Assembly (NCBI GenBank): GCA_018398765.1
Contig: JAHBMJ010002346.1
Location: 1-17,500 of the forward strand
Source of the DNA: Chromera velia
Taxonomy: Eukaryota; Sar; Chromeraceae
Direction: 5' to 3'
DNA: 17,500 nt
Made by a program: the position numbers and the translations under genes. Shown in pieces: positions 8,530 through 15,970 of this stretch. Under the pieces are notes generated by a model. It made no database searches, was not told the origin of the DNA, and saw only the letters and a program-made list of their open reading frames with translations. Position 1 is the first letter of the stretch; every line of letters begins with the position of its first letter.

Positions 8530-11224
8530 GTCTGTCTGTGTCTGTCTGTGTCTGTCTGTGTCTGTCTGTGTGTCTGTGTGTCTGTCTGTCTGCCTTTGTC
8601 TTTGTTGCTTTCTTTCTTTTTGTCTATTGTGTCCATGAAGAAAAGAAGGGAGAAGAAGAAACATATAGTCTGTCTGTCTTGAAGAAAAGAAGGGAGAAGA
8701 AGAAACATATAGTCTGTCTGTCTGTCTGTCTGTCTGTGTGGGCGGAGAGTCCGGGCCTCATTTACGAATGGATCGAGTCGGGGTTGCTTGGAGGTTTCTT
8801 TTTGCTCAATCATTGTGCCAGTGAAACCTCACTTGCGTGTCGAAGTCTGCCATCAAGGAGTGTCCAACAGCGTCACAAATTTTGTTCCAGCAAAGTAGTC
8901 TGCGTTGATTTGAATGCGTGCAATCTATGTACGCGTATCGGCATGCAAGTGGTATCTGTCTGTCTTTCTGTCTGTCTGTCTGTCCGTCCGTCCGTGTACG
9001 TCCCCGTCCGTCCCCGTCCGTCCCCATCCGTCCGCGTCCGTGTCCGTCCGTGTCCGTCCGTGTCCGTCCGTCCGTGTCCGTCCGTCCGTGTCCGTCCGTC
9101 CGTGTCCGTCCGTCCGTGTCCGTCCGTCCGTGTCCGTCCGTCCGTCCGTCCGTCTGTCTGTCTGTCTGTCTGTCTGTCTGAAAGTCTGTCTGAAAGTCTG
9201 TCTGTCTGAAAAAGAAAAGAAGAACACACACTCTGTATGAGGCCAAAAAGGAGGCACAGCAGGAGGCAGAGAAGGAGAGGGCAACGATGGGTGGAATGGG
9301 GATTGGGGGAATGCCAACTTGTGTGAATGGTCGTTTGCAAATGCACTTCTCCTTTCCCCCCCCCCACCTGACCTTCTCCGTCTATTTCTGTGGACGTTCT
9401 GAGCAGGCAGGCAGACAATGTGAAGGCCCTGTACAGGCGGGGGCAGGCGTATGTCGAGCAGAAGAAGATGGCAGAGGCCATCTCAGATCTGCGCCGAGCG
9501 AAGGCCATATCCCCAGACGACACGAAGATCTCAGACAAACTCGCTGAGTACGAAGGTGCTCTCGAGGAGTCCACGGGAGGGTTGTCTGAGGCACAGATTC
9601 AGAAGGCGGGAGAGGAAACGAAACTGAAAGAGTATGAGGCCAAAAAGGAGGCAGAACAGGAGGCGGAGAAGGAGAGGGCAACAATGGGAGGAATGGGGAT
9701 GGGGGGAATTGGGCAGGTGCGTGGAAGGGAGAGGTTCAGGGTGTCTCTACTGCTTTGTTTTCCTGTCCGTCGATTTGTTTGAATGGCCGTCGCTCTTGAT
9801 ATGTTTTCACAGAGGTTGGCTTGTTTGTTTTCTTCCGTTCTCCCTTTTTGGGTGTTCCGACTGAGCATTATCTTTCTTTTCTGCTTTTCGTCGTCCTGGT
9901 CCACGGCTCTGATTGTGCTTGCAGAAAAAGGAGAGGGTGCGAGTGCCGAAGTGCACTCTAGAGAACTTCGACGAGATGAACCCGACAGACCAGAGGCGCA
10001 TCATATACGTCAGTCCCAGGGCAGGCGTGCATGCAACCGATGCAAAGAGCCGAAAGGAAAAGGAACGCTGAAAGAGGATATGTACCTAGCTGGCGCTTTC
10101 TTGTAAGAGTGGGAGTGGTTTGCCGTAACTCGTCCCAGGCCTCTCTATCTTGATGAGATACTGCGACAGAGTCACCATCGCCAGTTTTTGACGCAATGTT
10201 TGCTCACGTACCCGATGACTACTTGCCCATAAATGATCGTAAATGCATCCGTTCTGCAATACATTTGCGCAGCTTCAAACCGTGAACGTCACTCGATGTC
10301 ACTCAATAAGTTTGTCCCCTTTCATGATTTCTTGTGCAGTGGACTTCTCTTGAGAAGAACATCACTCTGCCACGGATGACAGAGGAATACAAGACGTGGA
10401 AATATGCGGAGCCTGACACACAGAGAGTCAGTCTGTGGCCCTCATACCTGCGTTTGATGGACGTATTTTTTAAAACAAAGTGCACTTCCGACTTGCTCCC
10501 CTCTGTAGCCCTTTGACAAGAGAAACAAATATCGCTTTGATGTGACTGAAGTGATTCTTTTTTTCCGTGCACACATGCAGAAACTCACACAAATAGGCAC
10601 AGTGACGGAGACAGAGACAGAGACACAGATACAGAAAGAGAAAGCTAGACAGAGACATGCATCCAGACACAGGCATGCAGACACAGACAGACAAAAAACA
10701 GATGGAGAAATCCGAATTCCAAAAAAATTGTTACAACCGGCATGCATGTTGAAGACGTGACGTTAATTGGAACTTTAACAGAACAGAAAAATGATCATAC
10801 GGATATTGATACATGCACCGGTGGATCAACAGTCTGGTGATTGTGACGTTTCATGACTTTGCAGATCAAGCGCATGGCGATTAAGAACCTTGTTTTGACC
10901 TCCGACAAAGGCACAGAGGTTAGCGGGGGCAGTTGAATTGATTTGCCTGTCTTCCTTTCTTTCTCTGCGATATCATTCTGCCCCATGCAGCTGTCCTGGC
11001 TTTATGTAGCTGCTTCGGTCTCCGTCTCTTTCCCTTTCTCTTCTTTTGTCGCTTTCACTCTCTTTTCTTGATCTATTGTCCTCCCACTGTAGCTCCCTCT
11101 CTGCCTTGATCTCTGTAGCTACGCCCAGTATCCTGTTTGTCTCTCGCTCTAGCTATCCTCCTTGGCCCTGTTCTCTCTCTCTCTCTTGTTTTGATTTGTT
11201 TTCCCGCTCTCTCCCTCTCCCTCT

Positions 11225-11259
<35 letters not shown>

Positions 11260-11885
11260 GAAGCTGGGGTTCTCAGTCTAAGCGAGCTGCTTCTCTCCCT
11301 GCCCATGTCTTCTGCGCCTATTCAATATCATGGCGTGCAATTGCGTGTTTCCGTCAGTTTCTGCACAAACTGTCTGAGCGTGCATTTGCGTGTTTCCATC
11401 AGTTTCTGCACAAACTGTCTGAGCGTGCATTTGCGTGTTTCCATCAGTTTCTGCACAAACTGTCTGAGCGTGCATTTGCGTGTTTCCATCAGTTTCTGCA
11501 CAAACTGTCTGAGTGTGCATTTGCGTGTTTCCATCAGTTTCTGCACAAACTGTCTGAGCGTGCATTTGCGTGTTTCCATCAGTTTCTGCACAAACTGTCT
11601 GAGCCGGTCTGAGGGATGTCAGATCCTCTTCTATTGCTCCGCCCAGCCAGCCTTGAAGTTCCCCCTCGACAGGTTCATCTTTTTGTTGTTTCCCTTCTCG
11701 GATGAAATTTGATGCAGGCCGATTTCTCCATCCCCGACGGGATTTTCTTCTGGAAGCTCCTCGGAGCTGTGCGACAGTCCTCGCCCCACAGTACAGCGGG
11801 GAAAAAGATCTATTGGGAGGACGACGTTGAGAGGCTCTTGTGGACAGCCATGGCGTGCATCAGTCAATTGACTTTTCTGAGTTGA
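7606..11885 (+). CDS. TPR co-chaperone-like protein, spliced gene (5' end unresolved)
   Basis: Exons 7606-7674, 8332-8391, 9411-9716, 9925-10008, 10340-10426, 10865-10918 and 11718-11885 (TGA 11883-11885) all begin and end in phase 0 with GT donors and AG acceptors, mostly GCAG. The 9411 exon encodes a clear tetratricopeptide repeat (NVKALYRRGQAYVEQKK to SPDD). Its K-x-x-x-R pattern is typical of the third TPR of carboxylate-clamp domains that bind Hsp70/Hsp90 tails. A charged coil (EYEAKKEAEQEAEKERA) and a Gly/Met run (MGGMGMGG) follow. Later exons (VRVPKCTLENFDEMNP, WTSLEKNITLPRM, ADFSIPDGIFFWKLLG) are not recognised. Two further TPRs are expected upstream but I could not find them; the 7606 and 8332 exons do not look like TPR, so they may belong to another transcript. 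A role in protein targeting or folding is inferred from the TPR alone. Confidence 0.6.
7840..8220. repeat. Pyrimidine-rich block followed by purine-rich block inside an intron
   Basis: Within the intron 7675-8331 the plus strand is C/T-rich from about 7840 to 7995, then switches to A/G-rich from about 8020 to 8220. The two halves are not exact reverse complements. Elsewhere the introns are pyrimidine-rich on the sense strand throughout. Confidence 0.6.
8497..8594 (+). repeat. (CTGT)n microsatellite with CTGTGT variants
   Basis: About 100 bp of CTGT repeats, the second half interrupted at regular spacing by an extra GT. It lies after the 8332-8391 exon, in intron sequence. The long frames that run through it on both strands are artefacts of the repeat. 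Confidence 0.92.
8637..8724 (+). repeat. Two tandem copies of a 44-bp unit
   Basis: Copies at 8637-8680 and 8681-8724 start with a GAAGAAAAGAAGGGAG block, continue through AACATATAG and end in CTGT repeats. They are identical except for the last base. The unit carries its own CTGT run and continues into another CTGT tract, suggesting slippage or unequal exchange between CTGT runs. Confidence 0.93.
8956..9208 (+). repeat. Composite CTGT / CCGT satellite
   Basis: CTGT repeats (8956-8982) pass into CCGT-type repeats with CCGTGT variants (about 8983-9151), then back to CTGT (9152-9180) and a short tail with inserted GAAA. All six frames stay largely open here for compositional reasons only. Confidence 0.93.
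9235..9312 (+). repeat. 78-bp upstream copy of TPR-gene coding sequence
   Basis: Matches 9632-9709 of the TPR exon with six substitutions and no gaps. It encodes the same charged coil and Gly/Met run (YEAKKEAQQEAEKERA, MGGMGIGG). Three of the changes are synonymous; the others give Gln for Glu and Ile for Met. It lies immediately after the CTGT/CCGT satellite. A possible donor GTGAAT at 9321 would leave phase 0 and could splice to 9411, so it may be an exon or a duplicated fragment. Confidence 0.85.
9632..9709 (+). repeat. 78-bp downstream copy, within the TPR exon
   Basis: The coding copy partnering 9235-9312; it forms the end of the 9411-9716 exon and is followed by donor GTGCGT at 9717. 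Confidence 0.85.
10600..10700 (+). repeat. Degenerate ACAGAG/ACAGAC-rich stretch
   Basis: Imperfect ACAGAG, ACACAG and ACAGAC repeats in the intron 10427-10864. It is close to the reverse complement of the CTGT motif, making it the one sizeable tract of the opposite orientation. Confidence 0.7.
11228..11257 (+). repeat. (TG)n microsatellite
   Basis: About 15 TG units after a CT-rich run, in the intron 10919-11717 of the TPR gene. Confidence 0.92.
11341..11603 (+). repeat. 45-bp minisatellite, about 5.9 copies
   Basis: Units begin at 11341, 11386, 11431, 11476, 11521 and 11566. Each starts TTGCGTGTTTCC, contains AGTTTCTGCACAAAC and ends GAGCGTGCAT; the last is truncated after CTGAGC. Copies are nearly identical: the first has one substitution (CCG for CCA) and the fourth has GAGTG for GAGCG. 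The unit is a multiple of three, so frames repeat a 15-residue motif on both strands (plus HLRVSISFCTNCLSV). It sits in the TPR gene's last intron. Confidence 0.95.
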
Positions 11886-12121
11886 AACGGGTGTCGGCTG
11901 TATGCTCACTGATGCTTTCGTATCTTGTGCTCCTGTTTTATTTGAAACGAGGGTCTACAAGAAGATTGCGTCTGACTCACTGATTTGTCGATCGATCACC
12001 CTTGTCTGACTTTGACAGGTTTGCGTGTTCTTCCACAGATAATTGATGTAGAGACGAAATCACTCGTGTTCTAAAGTGAACAAGCGTCTTATTAGTTGCA
12101 TGTTCCACATGAGAGCATGAT
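11886..12121. other. Intergenic spacer between TPR gene and small membrane-protein gene
   Basis: A short spacer with no exon. It must contain the 3' end of the TPR transcript and upstream promoter elements of the next gene; I saw no distinct signal apart from the TATA-like box just downstream. Confidence 0.5.
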
Positions 12122-12131
12122 GTATATAAAG
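12122..12131 (+). promoter_or_regulatory. TATA-like box
   Basis: The sequence TATATAAAGG lies about 115 bp upstream of the ATG at 12246, a plausible distance for a core promoter plus a short 5' leader. Confidence 0.45.
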
Positions 12132-12245
12132 GAAGTATCTCATGTTGTCGAATCTTGTTGCGTTTTTGAAAAGACCCCAAGGAGCGCCCTTCCTTTGCGA
12201 CGATATTGAAGCTTCTCTCGTAAGAGAACAGGAAGAGGGACGAGG

Positions 12246-12609
12246 ATGAGCGTTTCAACGCTGCTCAAAAATGCACGCACATCGCTGTACAAAAAGGAGA
12301 GAAACAGGAGAATAGAGATGGCGGCAAGAAATGCCTTCGTTTCACGCATCTGTCTGTTGGTGGGATCGTTTGCCTGCCTGTATGTGGTACATCTCTCTCT
12401 GTGTGAATATATGTGGGGAGGGGGGGTGGGGGGAAGCTTTGCGTGTCAGCGTCTGTCGAGCGTGCACGTATCTACAGTCTGTGTACGTCTGTGTATATGA
12501 GTCTTTCTGTGGCGTGTGTGTGCAGTTTCTTCCCCGAAACCACGTCGCAAACGACAAGAAGAAAAAGAAGAAGAACGACAAGAAGATCAAGGGTCAGAGT
12601 CAGAATTAG
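12246..12609 (+). CDS. Small single-span membrane protein with Lys-rich tail (two exons)
   Basis: ATG at 12246 opens exon 1 (12246-12386, 47 codons): a basic N-terminal helix (LLKNARTSLYKKERNRRIEM) leading into a hydrophobic stretch (ICLLVGSFACLYV). Donor GTACAT at 12387 and acceptor GTGCAG at 12525 join in phase 0 to exon 2 (12526-12609), which adds FLPRNHVAND, a six-Lys run and a TAG stop, giving 74 residues. One membrane span with basic flanks fits a small ER or organelle membrane protein, but I do not recognise the family. A competing donor GTATGT at 12380 would shift exon 2 into another frame, open to 12838, with an Arg-rich tail instead. A copy of part of exon 1 plus the whole intron occurs at 14306-14515. 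Confidence 0.55.
12319..12528 (+). repeat. 210-bp duplicated block, copy 1 (exon 1 end + intron + acceptor)
   Basis: Same length as 14306-14515 with about seven substitutions by eye (about 97% identity). The first 68 bases, coding in this copy, are identical; every difference falls in the intron part. The match starts inside the coding exon and ends three bases after the splice acceptor. Confidence 0.93.
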
Positions 12610-13040
12610 TGAAGAGAATTGCTTTCCTCATCCATTCCTCTCCCCTTTCAGCTCTGACTGGGTTTGTTGCTCTTTTCAATATTTTGTGTCATCGCTGAAC
12701 GCGACCCGAGTCGTCTTTGCCGGACCCCCTACTTTAATTGTCGATCTTTGTTGTATCGATCAGCAGCAAGGGCCTAGCTCTTCCAAAGTATTCGAGTACG
12801 TCTTCTGGAGGTTGAAGTTCCCAAAGATATATGAATGAAGCGCCCACAAAGTCAGTTCTCGCATGTCCTCGCGATGTATGCGAACCCTTTTTTCGTTTCA
12901 GTTTCCTCATTGGAGTCCTCCTGTGAGTCAGTCTGTGCACACATTGATATTAATAGATGGGCGGATGATATGTTGATGTGTTCTTACGGCAGTGTTTTGA
13001 AGTCTGTCGGCCTCTTATTTCTACCATTTCTTTCTTCAAG
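12610..13040. other. Spacer, no confident exon
   Basis: Contains the 3' flank of the small membrane-protein gene and presumably the unidentified start of the next gene. One frame remains open to 12838 if the alternative donor at 12380 is used. A GTCAGT at 12851 follows an ATG at 12831, but its phase does not match the next exon. Confidence 0.45.
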
Positions 13041-15965
13041 TTTACTGGTTCCAAGGTGTCCTCTCTGAGGCGCTCTCTCGTTTTTGAATCGAGCAGAAGG
13101 TCTTCAGAGAGATCCAGCAAGGGAAAGCATCACGACAAAGAAGTGTACCCAATGATAATCCACCAAGATCCCTGCAGGTCGTTGATTTGTTTCCATTTCC
13201 TCTCACTTTTCATCTTTTGCCTCTCTGCATCGTATCGTTCCGCCCGAATCCGCCTTATCTTGCTGCGGAACTTCGCGTTTGGTTGAATTAAACCGCTGTC
13301 ATCGGGAATTAAGCAGCAAAGTCAGTCCGGCCGTTTTTGTCTGCGTACGAGGGACGTTAACGGAAGTGGTTTCCATCGCCCGAGCCTGTATATTTCCCAT
13401 TCTTTCAAGCTTCCATGCATACCTGTGCCCCACCTCCAGCCGCCCGTCTTTCTACGCAGCAACCGTTTGAAAGGGTGGGCGCTCTGAGGGGCTGCGTGTG
13501 GAATCCCTTCTCTGTCGAGAGAAGAGAAACGGCCTAAAAAAGAGACTGGGGCAATGCATCAACGTGGTGCCTCACTTGCGTTCCTTCGCTGTACTCGTTG
13601 CTGCTGGCTGCATCTGCTGTTTGCAGGAGGGCTCTGCTCATGGCGTCCGACGTCATGGCACCGTTCTACGGGACGTGCGGCTTCAAGGTGAGGGAGACAT
13701 CATGCCGGATAGATCCTCTTGGCTTTGCGTGCGCTTGCTTTCTGCACTGAGTGTCTTCCCGCTGGGGTTTGAAGGACGCGTACATGATTGGAGTCTTGAA
13801 GCGGTCTGTCCAATGCCGCCAGCAGCTGAGCTGCAGCTCTGAGGCAGAAGAAAGAAAAGCCAGCCTTAATTGCATACAACCGATCGAAAATTTTTGTGCC
13901 ATCTTTCTCACCTTCCCACCCTGCGGTACCTTTAAAGGCTCACCCTTCTCGCGGGTTTCATATCTCTCTTGTCATTCTCTCTGTGACGTTTTTGTTCTCG
14001 TCTCTCTATTTGCATCTCTGTTTTCCCGCCTGCACTTCAATCTTTCTGTCTGTTCATCGAGCTTCCTCTTTGTATGTCCTGTCTGCATGCATGCATGGGC
14101 CTGCTCGCTGATCGTTTCTTCCTGTTTCTCTCACTGGGTCTCCCCCTCTGCCTGTTTTTCGGCAGGCCACGGAGAAGCAGGTGGTCGCGGAGGTTCGTGG
14201 GGCACACACAATAATTAATGCAGAAAATGCCTGCTCGATTAATTCCAAAAGAGTGTCCGTTCTGTGTCTGTTGAACTCCTTTTCCTCCTGCCATGTTCCC
14301 AGAGTTGGCGGCAAGAAATGCCTTCGTTTCACGCATCTGTCTGTTGGTGGGATCGTTTGCCTGCCTGTATGTGGTACATCTCTCTCTGTGCGAATGTATG
14401 TGGGGAGGGCGGGTGGGGGGAGGCTTTGCGTGTCAGCGTCTGTCGAGCGTGCACGTATCTACAGTCTGTGTACGTCTGCGTATATGAGTCTTTGTGTGGC
14501 GCGTGTGTGCAGTTTTCGAAGGGGTGGTAGAAAGACGTGGTTTTTGAAAATCGAAGGGGTGGTAGAAAGACGTGTTGAAAGGAAAGTGTCCACCTGTCCG
14601 TCCTTTTTGGCAAAGCGGGAAGGAGTTTAGCGGGAAACAAGTACGTGATCATTGAACGAGCATTCTAGAGCTGGTTGGAACAGAAAGGAAATTTAATGTG
14701 GGGGGCAATCTTTCATGCCGGTGTGTCATTTTCTCGTGTGCTGTATGACTCCGTGCAGGTACCATGTTTTTCGTATCAACGCTTCCATGTGCTCCCTTTT
14801 CTCTCCAACTCGAGCCTCCCGCTTGTACCTCCTTCTCCTCCGTCTGCTGAGCCGGGACTACTCGAAGATCTTCCAGCTGGCATGGACGATTGGTGCAGAC
14901 ACCATCTTGACTCGGGAGGAGGAGAACATCCTGAAGTTCATCGCATACGCGCAAGATGCGCACCCAGACGCTGTGGTTTGCGCTGCGCGTATGTCTCTGC
15001 TGGCGGCAGACGCCCCTGTTGCCCCTGAATGGCACGTTCCAACGCTGGCAGCTGCGTATCTCCTCTGCCTCCCTCACACTTCGGTTTCGTGCCGGATGGA
15101 TGCGATGGAGGAAGCGCGATTCATGTCGATCGCCTCCGAGTACAGCGCTCTGATGGACCAGGTGGGTTGTCTAATTTAAGTCTCGGCCTATCTGTCACGT
15201 TTCATTTTCGTGTTTGCCAGGCCCTTCGGATTGAAAGTGGTGAATGAGCTGCTTTGTCTCACTCTGTTTGTCTGCCCTCTGCATGCGTGACTGTTCGCCT
15301 TGTTTGTCTTTCAAACGTTGGTAACCCTTTTTTTTGGGTATGTTCGACAGCAAGGGGTTGTACCGGCTCATCCATTTATTCACGTTTCGCCCTCTCCTAT
15401 CGTCAAAACGCTGAATCGACCTGCTGGCCTTAATTTCGTCTCTTCTTTGTCGTCTTCTTTGCAGGTGAATGCCCGAGAGAAAAGTTATCTGTTCAGCGCC
15501 ATCAGAGACAAGGTCTTTGAAAAGCGCGTGAGATTCCTCGACAGAAAGAAGGGGGTACCGCGTGAAAATAAGCTGATGGACGAAGTTTTTGAAGGCGGTT
15601 GGGTGGGAGAAGGGGAGGACTTGGGATGGGAGGAGAGGGAGAGAGAATTCAAAAGCGAAGTCCAAAGATTGAGACGTGCGCTTAAGGAAGAGAAGGCGAG
15701 AGGGAAAGAGAAGAAAAAAGGGGGGGAGGAAGAAAACTTAAGGGCAGAAGAAGAGAACCGAGCCCTCAGGGGAAGACTGCGAAAGTTGAGGAGGGAGAAG
15801 GAAAAGACGGAAGAAAGAGAGAAAGAAGGAAGGGAACGACTCGAGGCCATACAGAAGAGAACAGAAGAATTAGAAGAAGCACTGAGAAAAGGGATTGAGG
15901 GGGAAAGAAAGTTAAAGGAGGTGGAAAGAGAAAGAGAGAAGGAGAGGGAAATCTGTCTGCTTTGA
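13041..15965 (+). CDS. Unrecognised gene with a C-terminal charged coiled coil (spliced; start unresolved)
   Basis: Proposed exons: 13041-13177 (Ser/Arg-rich, then EVYPMIIHQDPC), 13627-13687 (RALLMASDVMAPFYGTCGFK), 14166 to roughly 14264 (ATEKQVVAEVRGAHTIINAE), 14759-15161 and 15465-15965 (TGA 15963-15965). Phases match at 13177/13627 (2), 13687/14166 (0) and 15161/15465 (0). The 14166-14759 junction is the weak point; only a poor donor near 14265 fits phase 2. The 14759 exon is compact and helical (RLYLLLLRLLSRDYSKIF, EEENILKFIAYAQDAHPDA, VCAARMSLLAADAP). The last exon is almost entirely Glu/Lys/Arg, with heptad-like Leu spacing over about 110 residues, indicating a coiled coil. No family is recognised; a scaffolding role is a guess from the coil. 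An alternative last exon at 15221 would remove the coil. Confidence 0.5.
14306..14515 (+). repeat. 210-bp duplicated block, copy 2, inside another gene
   Basis: Near-identical to 12319-12528 but located between exons of the coiled-coil gene. It is preceded by a pyrimidine-rich stretch ending CCCAG, which could act as an acceptor, and keeps both donor choices and the acceptor of copy 1. Downstream coding sequence of copy 1 (Lys-rich exon 2) is absent; in that frame FSKGW and a stop follow. Confidence 0.93.
14516..14574 (+). repeat. Two direct copies of a 24-bp sequence
   Basis: TCGAAGGGGTGGTAGAAAGA followed by CGTG occurs at 14516-14539 and 14551-14574, starting exactly where copy 2 of the 210-bp block ends. 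Confidence 0.92.
15221..15247 (+). other. Possible alternative terminal exon of the coiled-coil gene
   Basis: A good acceptor (GTTTGCCAG ending at 15220) is followed in phase 0 by ALRIESGE and a stop at 15245-15247. Used after the 15161 donor, it would end the protein before the coiled coil; skipped, splicing goes to 15465. Confidence 0.35.
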
Positions 15966-15970
15966 GTTGA

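Noticed and set aside
8326-9574. Several long frames on both strands around the CTGT/CCGT tracts
   Set aside because: They are produced by tetranucleotide repeats, which rarely contain stops; the predicted proteins are simple periodic peptides.
11278-11591. Periodic minus-strand frames over the 45-bp array, and the idea of a CRISPR-like array
   Set aside because: Units are contiguous with no unique spacers, so this is a minisatellite in an intron of a eukaryotic gene.
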